From contig JAFMDM010000005.1 in NCBI GenBank assembly GCA_017857195.1, positions 1-37,130 of the forward strand: 37,130 nt of DNA, given 5' to 3'. Source of the stretch: Methanobacteriota archaeon. GTDB taxonomy: Archaea > Thermoproteota > Thermoprotei_A > Sulfolobales > Sulfolobaceae. Positions 1-8,032 of the stretch are shown here, piece by piece. Made by a program: the position numbers and the translations under genes. Numbering within the stretch: position 1 is the first letter of the stretch; each line of letters opens with the position of its first letter. Below the pieces are notes generated by a model. That model saw only the letters and a program-made list of their open reading frames with translations. It searched no databases and had not been told where the DNA came from.

Positions 1-2
1 CC

Positions 3-653
3 CCCCTTATTCTCCTCTTAACCTTCGCTGCTGGTTTGCTCCCCTCAGTGGTACACGCTAGGATGACAAACAGATTCCACAGGGTATTCCTCAACCTTAA
101 GTCCTCCTGGTTGAGCAGGGAGGTGGGCAGTGGCGGTCTCACGATCCTGTTGGCATTGATCTCCCTGGTTATACCTACCTTATTTCCAGTTGCTGTGATC
201 TTTGCTGCAGTGTCTGTGGCCTCAAGCATAATGGTGTATATGTTGAGGGCCAGGCCATCTTGGTATGATGCTGATACTCCTATCTCCTTCATCGGAACAG
301 GGGTGACCACCGTTTTACCCGTGGCGGCCTTTCTGTCTGGGAGTAGGCTTCTTCTTCCTCTGGCTGCCGTAGTGCTGGCAGCTGAGCTCTATTCCTTCTA
401 CAACAGAAGGAGGAAGTTGACCCTCTATGTGAAGTTGGGCAACTACAGGTTACTGAGCGCCCTCGCCATGGTCGTGGATCTGCTATCAATACTCTTCCTC
501 CCTTTGGCAATAGCCGGCTCCCTTATTTCTCTGGCGTCTGAGGTGCTTCACAGGCTGAACTTCTTTAAGTTTGTCACATACTATGGATTACCAAATGATA
601 CTCAACCAAGTGTTAGATCTAAACAAGAAACTCAATCCATAAGTAAGGTGTAA
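3..653 (+). CDS. DmsC-like membrane anchor subunit, 5' truncated by window edge
   Basis: The frame is open from the first bases of the window, and the residues before the first possible start (TTG at 36) are hydrophobic (PLILLLTFAAG), so the gene almost certainly begins upstream. The visible part has several membrane segments. The stretch NLKSSWLSREVGSGG near the start and SEVLHRLNFFKF near the end match the pattern I know from DmsC-type anchors of DMSO reductase-like molybdoenzymes (LxxSWLSRE and a closing GExLGRxLF), which pass electrons between the quinone pool and the catalytic and iron-sulfur subunits. In Sulfolobales related anchors serve sulfur reductase-type complexes. The catalytic partners, if present, would lie upstream outside the window. 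The tail after residue ~190 (TQPSVRSKQETQSISKV) is polar and probably cytoplasmic. The family call is moderate; which terminal oxidoreductase it serves cannot be told. Confidence 0.6.
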   Translation, partial: PLILLLTFAAGLLPSVVHARMTNRFHRVFLNLKSSWLSREVGSGGLTILLALISLVIPTLFPVAVIFAAVSVASSIMVYMLRARPSWYDADTPISFIGTGVTTVLPVAAFLSGSRLLLPLAAVVLAAELYSFYNRRRKLTLYVKLGNYRLLSALAMVVDLLSILFLPLAIAGSLISLASEVLHRLNFFKFVTYYGLPNDTQPSVRSKQETQSISKV

Positions 654-657
654 GAAA

Positions 658-667
658 GTTTTATAAC
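658..667 (+). promoter_or_regulatory. TATA box and ribosome site for porGDAB
   Basis: GTTTTATAAC lies right after the upstream stop codon. Transcription would begin about 26 nt later, near 689. AGGTGG at 689-694 then sits 6 nt before the TTG start of porG. This fits a very short leader or a near-leaderless transcript. Confidence 0.5.
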
Positions 668-700
668 TTGTGGACGTGATAATTTGATAGGTGGTTCTTA

Positions 701-1255
701 TTGCTCGAGGTCAGGTTTCACGGGAGGGGAGGGCAGGGGGTTGTAACCATGGCGAACCTATTAGGGGAGGCTGCTGCATATGATGACCTTTACTCAGCGG
801 CTTTCCCCATTTATGGTGCCGAGAGGAGGGGTGCGGAGATTGAGTCTTACTGCAGAATATCTCCCCACCCAATTAGAGTTACAAGCCCCATAACCGAACC
901 AGATGTAGTTGTTGTAATTGATCCCACGCTCATGTCTGTAAACAATCCCACAGTTGGATTGAAGAAAAATGGGATTGTAGTTCTCAACTCCCCCCATCCC
1001 GTGGAACTTTCGTGGCGTACTTTCGTAGTTGACGCCACGACAGTTGCCTCTGAGCATGGCTTAATTAGGTCTGGATGGCCAATGGTTAACGTTGTAATGC
1101 TGGGGGCCCTAGTAAAGGCCATAGGTACGGTTAGGCTTGAGTCACTTGAGGCCGCTGTTAGGGAGGAATTCCCAGAGAAGATAGCTGAAACCAACGTGAA
1201 GGCCATGAGGGTAGCCTACGACAGAACCAAGGAGGTGGTCAGGGTCGCTGCTTGA
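701..1255 (+). CDS. porG: 2-oxoacid:ferredoxin oxidoreductase, gamma subunit
   Basis: This is the gamma subunit of a four-subunit pyruvate/2-oxoacid:ferredoxin oxidoreductase, which oxidatively decarboxylates a 2-oxoacid to acyl-CoA and reduces ferredoxin. The family hallmark RFHGRGGQGVVTMANLLGEAA is at residues 5-25, followed by the usual SAAFPIYGAERRGAEIESYCRIS segment. The length of 184 residues is normal. The start is TTG, preceded by AGGTGG. It is the first gene of the porG-D-A-B operon and overlaps the inferred start of porD by 8 bp. Which 2-oxoacid is used (pyruvate, 2-oxoisovalerate, 2-oxoglutarate) cannot be decided by eye. Many Sulfolobales enzymes of this class are two-subunit fused forms, so a four-subunit set is worth noting. 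Confidence 0.9.
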   Translation: MLEVRFHGRGGQGVVTMANLLGEAAAYDDLYSAAFPIYGAERRGAEIESYCRISPHPIRVTSPITEPDVVVVIDPTLMSVNNPTVGLKKNGIVVLNSPHPVELSWRTFVVDATTVASEHGLIRSGWPMVNVVMLGALVKAIGTVRLESLEAAVREEFPEKIAETNVKAMRVAYDRTKEVVRVAA

Positions 1256-1511
1256 CTATCAGTTCTTCCCAGTCTCTAAGCCAGACAGGGGAGCTGGAGG
1301 CAAGACGGGGGAGTGGAGGGTTGTGAAGCCCGTGGTCGATAAGTCCAAGTGTGTCAGCTGTGGAGCCTGTTACCTTTGGTGCCCCGAGTCTACAATCCTC
1401 TTCTCTCCTGGGAAGAAGGCAGACGTGGACTATGATTACTGTAAGGGGTGTGGCGTGTGTGCAAATCAATGTCCAGTGGGGGCGATATCCATGGTTAAGG
1501 AGGTGGACTAG
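1248..1511 (+). CDS. porD: 2-oxoacid:ferredoxin oxidoreductase, delta subunit (2x[4Fe-4S] ferredoxin), probable CTG start
   Basis: This is the delta subunit, which carries two [4Fe-4S] clusters and moves electrons towards ferredoxin. The motifs CVSCGACYLWCP and CKGCGVCANQCP are complete. A GTG at 1323 would give only 62 residues and would cut off an upstream in-frame stretch (FPVSKPDRGAGGKTGEWRV) that is characteristic of PorD N-termini. Reading back from 1323, no ATG, GTG or TTG occurs before the in-frame stop at 1212-1214. The best candidate is CTG at 1248, placed 10 nt after the strong ribosome site AAGGAGGTGG (1229-1238), giving 87 residues and an 8-bp overlap with porG. The protein identity is seen directly; the CTG start is inferred. 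A sequencing error or translational coupling from porG are the alternatives. Confidence 0.85.
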   Translation: MLDYQFFPVSKPDRGAGGKTGEWRVVKPVVDKSKCVSCGACYLWCPESTILFSPGKKADVDYDYCKGCGVCANQCPVGAISMVKEVD

Positions 1512-2714
1512 ATGAAGAAAGTAATGTCAGGGAACGAGGCTGTAGCTAGCGCCGTCAAGCTGGCTAGGGTGGGTGTAGTCTCGGTCTACCCCATAACTCC
1601 GCAAACCACAATAATAGAGAAACTGAGCGAGATGAAGGCTCAAGGTGAATTATCAGCCGACATCATAAGGGTTGAGAGCGAGCACTCCGCAATGGCTGGG
1701 GCCTTCGGCGCAGCCGCAGCTGGAGTTAGGGCATTCACCGCAACGGCGAGTCAGGGCCTCCTGTATATGCATGAGATGGTCTGGTGGGTCGCCGGCTCCA
1801 GGATGCCTCTAGTTATGGTAGTCGCAACCAGGGCGGTCGGCGCACCCTGGAACATATGGAATGAGAACACCGACTTCACTCAGCTCCGTGATGCGGGGTG
1901 GATAATGGGCTTCGCAATGAACCCCCAAGAGGCTCTAGACATGACCCTTCAGTCTTTCAGGATCAGTGAGGATTCCAGGGTTTTCCTGCCGATGATGGTA
2001 GGAATGGATGGCTTCATACTCTCTCACACTAAGGTTCCAGTCAACGTTCCAGATGAGAGCACGGTGGACTCATTTCTGCCCCTACGTAACCAACCATACG
2101 TTATTGACCCCGAGGATCCGGTGGGTATGGGTAATATGTTTCAACCGCAGGACTACATGAGACTGAGGCACTCCATTGAACTGGCCATAAAGTCCTCCCA
2201 TGACGTTATAAGGGAAGTAGGTAGGGACTACAACTCCAAGGTTTACCACGAGATAGACTATTCCACCCTTAACGTTCCCTACAAGGTGGATGATGCCGAA
2301 TACGTGGTGGTATCCATGGGGGCATGGTCGGGCGACCTGATGGAGGCGGTGGACTCGCTAAGGGAGAAGGGGCTTAACGTCGGGATGTTAAGAATTAGGT
2401 ACCTGAGGCCTTGGGCTGAGGATGAGATCAGAAAGGCTCTAAGGGGCAGAAAGGTGCTTGTGCTGGATAGGGCGACATCGTTGGGAAGGGGTGGCCCTCT
2501 TCACCTGGAGATCGCCTCCACCGTTAGAGGGGACGTTGAGGCCCTGTGGGGCACCGTCACTGGAATAGGCGGTGTATCCGTAGGTAAGGGGGAATTGGAG
2601 GGATTGATAATGGAGTTCGTTGAGGGCTCCAAATCAGAGCCAGAAAGACGATTCTGGTACTACCCTGAGAGGGTGAGAAGGGTTGAGCTTAGGACTCCGA
2701 GGGAAGTGGAGTAA
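1512..2714 (+). CDS. porA: 2-oxoacid:ferredoxin oxidoreductase, alpha subunit
   Basis: This is the alpha subunit of the oxidoreductase (400 residues, usual for the unfused type). It begins MKKVMSGNEAVASAVKLARV and carries the signature YPITPQTTIIEKLSE at residues 26-40, which helps bind the thiamine pyrophosphate side of the active site. RVESEHSAMAGAFGAAAAGVRAFTATASQGL follows, as in other alpha subunits. A C-terminal transketolase-like domain starts near residue 255 (YVVVSMGAWSGDLMEAVDSLREKGLNVGMLRIRYLRPW). The ATG directly follows the porD stop codon (TAGATG), so translation is coupled. The 3' end overlaps porB by 32 bp. The presence of all four subunits in the standard order makes an active complex likely; the substrate is not assigned. 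Confidence 0.92.
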   Translation: MKKVMSGNEAVASAVKLARVGVVSVYPITPQTTIIEKLSEMKAQGELSADIIRVESEHSAMAGAFGAAAAGVRAFTATASQGLLYMHEMVWWVAGSRMPLVMVVATRAVGAPWNIWNENTDFTQLRDAGWIMGFAMNPQEALDMTLQSFRISEDSRVFLPMMVGMDGFILSHTKVPVNVPDESTVDSFLPLRNQPYVIDPEDPVGMGNMFQPQDYMRLRHSIELAIKSSHDVIREVGRDYNSKVYHEIDYSTLNVPYKVDDAEYVVVSMGAWSGDLMEAVDSLREKGLNVGMLRIRYLRPWAEDEIRKALRGRKVLVLDRATSLGRGGPLHLEIASTVRGDVEALWGTVTGIGGVSVGKGELEGLIMEFVEGSKSEPERRFWYYPERVRRVELRTPREVE

Positions 2715-3567
2715 CTCTCTTCTATCTGGGACATCAGCCTGTCCTGGCTGTCCAGAAAACATGGCAATGCGGCAGCTGGGGATGGCCCTGGGTAAGGACG
2801 TGGCAATGGTGGTCGTTGCTGGTTGTTCGTCGGTCATACAGGGGATGGGTCCTAAGGACTCCTACAACTATCCAGTGGTAAATACGGCCTTCGCCTCAGG
2901 TCCACCAGTGGCAGCAGGTATGGCCAGAGCATATAAGGCCAGGAATAGAGACGTCACGGTGGTGGTGTGGGCTGGAGACGGAGGTACTGCGGACATAGGG
3001 TTCGGCTCCATGAGCGGAGCAGCCGAGAGGAACGAGGACATGATATATCTCTGTGTTGACAATGAGGCCTACATGAACTCGGGGGGGCAGAGGAGCGGCT
3101 CTACTCCCGTGAGTGCAAGGACCAGTACTACCCCTGAAGGAAAGAGGGAGAACAAGAAGGCTCTCCCATTCATCATGATTGCACATAATGTTCCCTACGT
3201 CGCCACTGCGTCAGTGGGATATCCAATGGACTACGTGGACAAACTGAAGAAGGCCAAGGAGATAAAGGGTTTCAGGTACCTTCAGGTGCTTACCCCAGAT
3301 CCCTACGGATGGCTCTTCGATCCATCGAAAACGGCGGAAGTGGCTAAGATTGCGGTGCAGACTTGTTACTGGCCCCTCATAGAGTTCCAGGAGGGAAAGC
3401 TGACCGTCAGTAACGAAAGCCTGCATTGTCTTAAGGGTAATACCAGAAGGCCCCTTACGGATTTCACATCAATCCAGGGCAGGTTCAAGGGTATTACGGA
3501 GGAGAACCTAAAGTCACTTCAAACCTACATAGATTCCCTATGGGACAGGATAAGGTCAATGATGTAG
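2683..3567 (+). CDS. porB: 2-oxoacid:ferredoxin oxidoreductase, beta subunit (TPP-binding)
   Basis: This is the beta subunit that binds thiamine pyrophosphate and one [4Fe-4S] cluster. Cluster ligands are expected at C20 and C23 (SACPGC), C48 (VAGCSS) and a late cysteine in QTCYWPLIE. The TPP/Mg motif is GDGGTADIGFGSMSGAAERNEDMIYLCVDNE (about residues 98-128). At 294 residues it matches the usual length. The start is TTG at 2683 inside the end of porA; the next start codon in frame is ATG 2761, which would remove the cluster cysteines, so the TTG is needed. It closes the operon, and a short AT-rich gap separates it from the next gene. Confidence 0.9.
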   Translation: MSLGLRGKWSNSLLSGTSACPGCPENMAMRQLGMALGKDVAMVVVAGCSSVIQGMGPKDSYNYPVVNTAFASGPPVAAGMARAYKARNRDVTVVVWAGDGGTADIGFGSMSGAAERNEDMIYLCVDNEAYMNSGGQRSGSTPVSARTSTTPEGKRENKKALPFIMIAHNVPYVATASVGYPMDYVDKLKKAKEIKGFRYLQVLTPDPYGWLFDPSKTAEVAKIAVQTCYWPLIEFQEGKLTVSNESLHCLKGNTRRPLTDFTSIQGRFKGITEENLKSLQTYIDSLWDRIRSMM

Positions 3568-3590
3568 GGTTCAATTTAAAACCTTGGAAA

Positions 3591-3600
3591 AATTTTATAA
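3591..3600 (+). promoter_or_regulatory. TATA box for the small membrane protein gene
   Basis: AATTTTATAA lies 17 nt after the porB stop. Transcription would start near 3623, which places the TTG at 3626 at the 5' end of a leaderless message. A longer frame beginning at 3584 would have this TATA box inside its coding sequence, so the later start is preferred. Confidence 0.5.
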
Positions 3601-3625
3601 AGGCTTCCAGCATCTAGTGCTCGAC

Positions 3626-3907
3626 TTGAGACGATTTCTTCTAACCTCAAATCGTTTTCTTGACGCAGTCATATCATTAGCCATGTCCCTCGTTGTGAGA
3701 CTTACATTCCGTTCTACCGCCCTTGGTCTCATGTTGGTTCTGGTCATAATGTCGCCAGTAATGTTCTACGACTATATGAGCGATCTTCAGCTCACCCTCC
3801 TCTTCTTTAGGTCAGTGGGACTCCTTCTATTTGTTGTAGTATTAATAGTGTTCACTGCCATAATAGGAGGATTAGACAGGCTGATAGCCAGAATCAGGAA
3901 AAGATGA
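3626..3907 (+). CDS. Small two- or three-span membrane protein, unknown function
   Basis: I do not recognise the family. The 93-residue product begins MRRFLLTSNRFLDAVISLAMSLVVRL and has three hydrophobic stretches (around residues 13-25, 30-45 and 57-82), the last ending in the basic tail LDRLIARIRKR, so the C-terminus is probably cytoplasmic. The frame is open back to a TTG at 3584, but a good TATA box overlaps that part, so I take TTG 3626 as the start. It lies just downstream of porB on the same strand with its own promoter. Nothing in the sequence ties it to the oxidoreductase. The gap to the next gene, which points the opposite way, is about 400 bases. Confidence 0.5.
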   Translation: MRRFLLTSNRFLDAVISLAMSLVVRLTFRSTALGLMLVLVIMSPVMFYDYMSDLQLTLLFFRSVGLLLFVVVLIVFTAIIGGLDRLIARIRKR

Positions 3908-4308
3908 GATTTAATTCCCGTTAATGCTTCCTCAAAAAGATCATGATGCTGTAGTTGTTTGTTAGTACTAGTTTGTTGAAATCAACGTGTGACCGATTAG
4001 GATCTATTACTTTATTCCCCTAAGTAAATTTATAGCTTTTAACAGACCTTCACGATCTTAAAACTATTCATTGACCAAATAAAAAATGGTTGCTACATGC
4101 CTTTCTTACATGAGACTCCCTTCAAGAGCTTATCAGAGGACGCTAAGAGAAACTCATGGGCAATCTAGCATGGTGTCCATCCGTCAAAGTTAAGGAGTTC
4201 AAGGAGTCCTGGTTCCTTCGATTGGGGATCGTGGCCATAGATTATTGCCCCCAAAAGCGATTGTAAGTGGGAGATGAAAGATTGGACGATCCGTATCTGA
4301 ATTCAATG
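3908..4308. other. Convergent intergenic region with a possible gene remnant
   Basis: This 400-base stretch lies between two genes whose 3' ends face each other. The first half is AT-rich with no clear structure. From 4147 to 4266 a plus-strand frame reads, from an ATG at 4156, MGNLAWCPSVKVKEFKESW and onward to IVAIDYCPQKRL and a stop; it looks protein-like but too short (36 residues) to assign and has no promoter that I can see. It may be a fragment of a decayed gene. No inverted repeats of an insertion sequence were found. Confidence 0.3.
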
Positions 4309-5697
4309 TCACTTTGTTCCCACGGAAATCAGGATCCAGTACAACAGTGCCGCAATTAGAGATGCGAATACTGGTTGTGGGAAGTAGGTGAAGAGGCCGG
4401 AAAGTGGTCCTATCGATAGGGCGGAAAGCGCTATTCCAACCGCCGTGGAGAACACTGCCTTGACATTGAAGTTACTCCACAGTCCCTTGGGTATGGTATA
4501 GAACTCCTGACTGGGAACCTTCCTCCACAGTCTCACGTACCAGTCTACTATGACCACGAAAGTGTAAGGAAATATTAGGTCCGCCACCAGAAGGAGGAAA
4601 TTCTCCACATGCTGCAAAATGCCAGCTATTGCCAACCCCACAGCCAACGCTCCTAACACAGTGGTCGATATTGGTTGAGCCCATTGTTCTCTATTTTTGT
4701 TCTTGAAGAATGGTTGTAGTGCTGTGAGCAGGTCAGCAGTGGCAGGATAGAGATTCATGGCGTTTGTGTGTATTATCGCCAACGATGCTCCCAACGAAGC
4801 CACGAAGGCCACCAAGAGTAAAGCACTGCTTGCTAGAGGGAAGTGCACTGCTGCTACGTTCCAATTTCCAGCATATGCTTGAGAGGCATATCCAACTATT
4901 CCCATTAACAGCACTGGAACCATTATGCCCACCCCGGGGGCAATTGCGTAAAGTATCCTTGAGCCCCCCTTCGTTCTCTCAAAGGGAGTAGCGAATCTCG
5001 TACTTGTGGAGATCTTGTACGTCCACGAGAGTATTGAAAAGGATAGGATGAGCGTTAAATCCAACCCCCAGTTGACTCCAGCGGTGGGAGCAAGTAACTT
5101 ACCCCAGTCCACGTGATATGAGGTGAAAAGGAAATAGGTGAGTATAGCGTAGGACACAACCAAGAGGGGAGCGGTGTACCTGTAGAAATACTCCAGCCAT
5201 TTGAAGCCGTAGAGAACAAGGACTACCTGAATGATGCCCATTACTATATACCAGATCACTGGGTTGGTGTTTGTGAGGGACGCCAGTATTAGCCCTCCCG
5301 TGGCATCGTTAATTCCAAACCAACCCAAGTTCACCACAGTATAAAAGAAAGACAGGGCGTTAGATGTTGCGTAACCGTAGGTCTTTCTGGAAACCACCAA
5401 GGCTGGTACAGGGAATTGTCTGCCCATCTCCGAGAAGAGTGCCGCAGGTATTAGACCTATAAGTAGTGAGAGCAGAACCACTACTACGAAGTTGGTTATA
5501 CCTACTCCATAGAGCAGTAGTCCCGCCAGAGGAGTGGTGGCCGACGCGCTAGCCATGGCCCAGAAGTTGAATATCTTTCCAGCACCAACGTTTCTTGCCC
5601 TCTCAGGGATGGGGTTGACCCCTATCACCTCCAACCCCTGTTTATTCACCACTTGCTCTTCTCTTTCTCCCTTCGACTTCTCCATACCTTCAGTCAC
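4309..5697 (-). CDS. NCS1-family nucleobase/allantoin-type permease
   Basis: This is an integral membrane transporter of the NCS1 family (cytosine, purine, uracil, thiamine, allantoin and hydantoin permeases), likely a cation- or proton-coupled importer. After a charged N-terminus, the family entry motif GLEVIGVNPIPERARNVGAGKIFNFWAMASAS occurs at about residues 22-53, and about 12 hydrophobic segments follow over 462 residues. It is the shorter, CodB/PucI-like type, distinct from the two longer paralogues at 9.1-10.8 and 16.9-18.6 kb. The start is GTG at 5697 with GGAGGGG 8 nt upstream; an ATG four codons later is possible. It is divergent from carbamate kinase, with which it shares a 126-bp control region. 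The transported compound is not known; the context favours a pyrimidine, purine, allantoin or hydantoin-like substrate. Confidence 0.85.
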   Translation of the reverse strand: MTEGMEKSKGEREEQVVNKQGLEVIGVNPIPERARNVGAGKIFNFWAMASASATTPLAGLLLYGVGITNFVVVVLLSLLIGLIPAALFSEMGRQFPVPALVVSRKTYGYATSNALSFFYTVVNLGWFGINDATGGLILASLTNTNPVIWYIVMGIIQVVLVLYGFKWLEYFYRYTAPLLVVSYAILTYFLFTSYHVDWGKLLAPTAGVNWGLDLTLILSFSILSWTYKISTSTRFATPFERTKGGSRILYAIAPGVGIMVPVLLMGIVGYASQAYAGNWNVAAVHFPLASSALLLVAFVASLGASLAIIHTNAMNLYPATADLLTALQPFFKNKNREQWAQPISTTVLGALAVGLAIAGILQHVENFLLLVADLIFPYTFVVIVDWYVRLWRKVPSQEFYTIPKGLWSNFNVKAVFSTAVGIALSALSIGPLSGLFTYFPQPVFASLIAALLYWILISVGTK

Positions 5698-5705
5698 GGA
5701 ATTTT

Positions 5706-5760
5706 CCCCTCCATGGATTTGATTCCATATCTATTTTACAATGCCTTACTATTTAAATTT
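5706..5760 (-). promoter_or_regulatory. Promoter and ribosome site of the first NCS1 permease
   Basis: On the minus strand, AAATTTAAAT (5760 to 5751) is a TATA-like element. Transcription would begin near 5729, leaving a leader of about 30 nt that contains GGAGGGG (5712-5706), 8 nt before the GTG start. Unlike most promoters in this window, it gives a leadered message. Confidence 0.45.
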
Positions 5761-5790
5761 TAATGACACGGCCCTTTTCAGGAAACTAAT

Positions 5791-5799
5791 AATTTATTA
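5791..5799 (+). promoter_or_regulatory. TATA box for carbamate kinase
   Basis: AATTTATTA is centred about 28 nt before ATG 5824. This implies a leaderless transcript starting at that ATG rather than at the in-frame GTG at 5800, which overlaps the box. Confidence 0.5.
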
Positions 5800-5823
5800 G
5801 TGGGAAGTAACCTCTCCGACACT

Positions 5824-6684
5824 ATGTTCACCGTTGTGGCGCTGGGAGGTAATGCCTTCTCCTCTGGTGCCCCAGGGCTTGAGGAGGATAGGCTTCAAGC
5901 GGCGGCTGAGGATGTGCTCTATCTCCTCACCCATGGCAGAGTGGTGGTCACCCATGGCAATGGTCCTCAGGTGAGCGCTATCCTGTCTGGCGATCACCTC
6001 AACCTGTGGGAGGCAGTAGCATGCACTCAAGGATGGATGGGGGCCTCACTTGCAGATGTGTTGGAGACCCTTATCAGGAAAAGAGGTCTTAACACCAAGG
6101 TTGTGGTACTCATAACTAGGGTCGTTACTAAGCCCTCCTCCACTTGGTTTAAGCCCATTGGAGAACCTCTGGATCAGTTAAGTGCTTCCCAATTGGTGGG
6201 GGCCAAGTTGATGAGGGACTCCAAGGGGAGACTCAGAAGGGCTGTTCCATCCCCTGAGCCACTATCTATCGTGGAAATAGACGCCATCAATATGTTAGTC
6301 AAGGAGGGATTCCTTGTCATATGTTGTGGTGGAGGTGGAGTACCTGTGGCAGAGGGAGAGAGGGTAGAGGCCGTTGTGGATAAGGACCTGGCCAGTCAGG
6401 TTCTAGCGAACGATTTGGGCGCAGACAGACTTATCATCCTCACAGACACCGATTTCGTCTACCTCAACTATGGCACCGCACAGCAGAGGCCTTTGAGCCA
6501 ACTTAAAGTTGAAGAGGCCATGAAACTCTATGCCATGGGACAGTTCGGCGAGGGCTCCATGGGTCCTAAGGTGTTGGCTGCAGCCAGGTTTATCAAGAAT
6601 GGAGGAAAGGAGGCTTATATAGGCAAGCTTGGTAGAATCAGGGAAATCCTTTCAAGGGAAGAGGGAACTGAGGTAATCCAATGA
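5824..6684 (+). CDS. arcC: Carbamate kinase
   Basis: Carbamate kinase transfers phosphate from carbamoyl phosphate to ADP, giving ATP and carbamate (then ammonia and CO2). The product has 286 residues and the full amino-acid-kinase pattern: VVALGGNA at the start, VVTHGNGPQVS at ~41-51, KPIGEP, VPSPEP, ICCGGGGVPV, VVDKDLASQVLANDLGADRLIILTDTDFVY and GEGSMGPKVLAA. The family is usually about 300-315 residues, so this is slightly short. I chose ATG 5824, placed for a leaderless message after the TATA box; the longer frame starts at GTG 5800. It overlaps the amidase gene by 4 bp (ATGA). In E. coli a carbamate kinase completes the oxamate branch of allantoin breakdown, and genes for that branch lie 12 kb downstream here. 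It could instead work in the anabolic direction. Confidence 0.92.
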   Translation: MFTVVALGGNAFSSGAPGLEEDRLQAAAEDVLYLLTHGRVVVTHGNGPQVSAILSGDHLNLWEAVACTQGWMGASLADVLETLIRKRGLNTKVVVLITRVVTKPSSTWFKPIGEPLDQLSASQLVGAKLMRDSKGRLRRAVPSPEPLSIVEIDAINMLVKEGFLVICCGGGGVPVAEGERVEAVVDKDLASQVLANDLGADRLIILTDTDFVYLNYGTAQQRPLSQLKVEEAMKLYAMGQFGEGSMGPKVLAAARFIKNGGKEAYIGKLGRIREILSREEGTEVIQ

Positions 6685-8009
6685 AGCTTCCAGCCGAACT
6701 GGAGACTCTCAAGCCCAGGCCTCTCCTCCTCCTTAAGCGTGAAGAGATCTCCAGACAATCCACGTCTCCAATAGAGGAGATCTCCAAGGCCATGAAGAAT
6801 GCGGAAAGTGAGAATAGGGAATACAATGACTATATTACGCTCAACTCTCACGCGCTGGAGGATGCCTCAAGAGTGGAGGCCGAGCTCAGGGCAGGAATAG
6901 GTGGTGCTCTAAGCGGCATTCCGATCTCGGTGAAGGACATCTTCCTCACCAAGGGGATGAGAACGACCATGGGCTCTAGGTTATTTGAACACTACATTCC
7001 CGACAGGGACGCAAGGGTAGTGAGTTCGCTAAGGGAGGCCGGGGCTGTGGTGATAGGTAAGACCAACCTGCATGAGTTCGCCTCTGGGGTCACAAACCTA
7101 AGCTCCTTGGTCGGCCCTGCCAGAAATCCGCACGATAAGTCAAGGATCACAGGAGGATCCAGCGGTGGTTCCGCGGCTTCCGTGGCCTTGGGTTCGGCCC
7201 TGGCCTCCTTGGGAACTGACACCTCCGGTTCCGTCAGAATACCGGCAGCGCTATGTGGAATTGTGGGGTATAAGCCGACCTATGATATGGTAAGCAGAGA
7301 GGGTGTGTTCCCCTTGGCGTGGAGCCTTGATCACGTCGGCGTTCTGGCCAGGACTGTTTCGGACGCAGCTTACGTTACTAACGTCCTCGAGGGGAGTTCG
7401 GGCAGCATTGATTTACCGTCGATCATTTCAGGAAAGGATCCCGCCAGGATATCTCTGGCCTACCTTGAGGAGGACTTGGAGTTCTACAACAAGTCCCTGG
7501 ACTCCCTTAGATCAGAGGGGATAGATTTGGCACCCGTCAAATTGGATCTGGAGGGCTGGGGGTCTCTTCAACGGGTCATAAGGCTGGCCGAGGCCGCCTC
7601 CGTACATAGGGAATATCTTGAAACCAGTTCCCACCTCTACTCCCCTGACGTCGCTGAGCTGCTCAAGCAGGGATCCAGGATAGAGGCTGTGGATTACATA
7701 GATTCCTTGAGGAAGAGGAGAGAGATAACCGACCAGTACCTAAGGGCCTTAAGGGATAGGGATGGGCTTTTAACTCCCACTGTTCCAACCACCGCACCTA
7801 AAATTGATGAAGTTAGGGACAGAGAGCTCCAGTTCAGATCAGTGGCCACGAAGTATGTTAGCTTTGTGAACTACCTTGGAGCTCCGGCGATCACGCTACC
7901 CTCAGGTGAGGTTCAAGGTCTCCCCGTCGGACTTCAGTTGGTTGGGAGGCCTTGGCAGGATTCCCAACTGTTGACCCTAGCTAGGACGTTGGAAGCCCTT
8001 CTTCGTTGA
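6681..8009 (+). CDS. Amidase-signature family hydrolase
   Basis: This is a Ser-cisSer-Lys amidase of 442 residues. The triad is visible: K85 in PISVKD, cis-Ser S160 in ITGGSSGGS, and nucleophile S184 in GTDTSGSVRIPA; the 24-residue spacing between the serines is standard. The C-terminal ALRDRDGLLTPTVPTTAPKI and NYLGAPAITLPSGEVQGLPVGLQLVGRP also fit the family. It is translationally coupled to carbamate kinase by an ATGA overlap, so its product may feed carbamate, ureide or amide nitrogen into the same route; allophanate hydrolase, ureide amidase and oxamate- or malonamate-type amidase are all conceivable. The GatA subunit of Asp/Glu-tRNA amidotransferase is less likely, because no gatB or gatC is nearby and the operon is catabolic. 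The exact substrate cannot be read from the sequence. Confidence 0.85.
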   Translation: MKLPAELETLKPRPLLLLKREEISRQSTSPIEEISKAMKNAESENREYNDYITLNSHALEDASRVEAELRAGIGGALSGIPISVKDIFLTKGMRTTMGSRLFEHYIPDRDARVVSSLREAGAVVIGKTNLHEFASGVTNLSSLVGPARNPHDKSRITGGSSGGSAASVALGSALASLGTDTSGSVRIPAALCGIVGYKPTYDMVSREGVFPLAWSLDHVGVLARTVSDAAYVTNVLEGSSGSIDLPSIISGKDPARISLAYLEEDLEFYNKSLDSLRSEGIDLAPVKLDLEGWGSLQRVIRLAEAASVHREYLETSSHLYSPDVAELLKQGSRIEAVDYIDSLRKRREITDQYLRALRDRDGLLTPTVPTTAPKIDEVRDRELQFRSVATKYVSFVNYLGAPAITLPSGEVQGLPVGLQLVGRPWQDSQLLTLARTLEALLR

Positions 8010-8032
8010 CCTTAACCCATTTTTCCTAAAAA

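Noticed and set aside
847-1206. 119-codon minus-strand frame inside porG
   Set aside because: It is the antisense shadow of a well-supported gene and shows no family motif or promoter.
3584-3625. Longer N-terminus for the small membrane protein
   Set aside because: The extra codons contain the TATA box and add no conserved feature.
3908-4308. Insertion-sequence remnant
   Set aside because: No terminal inverted repeats, target duplications or recognised transposase motif; only a 36-residue frame of unknown kind.
6681-8009. GatA subunit of tRNA amidotransferase
   Set aside because: The amidase triad fits, but gatB/gatC are absent and the gene is coupled to carbamate kinase.
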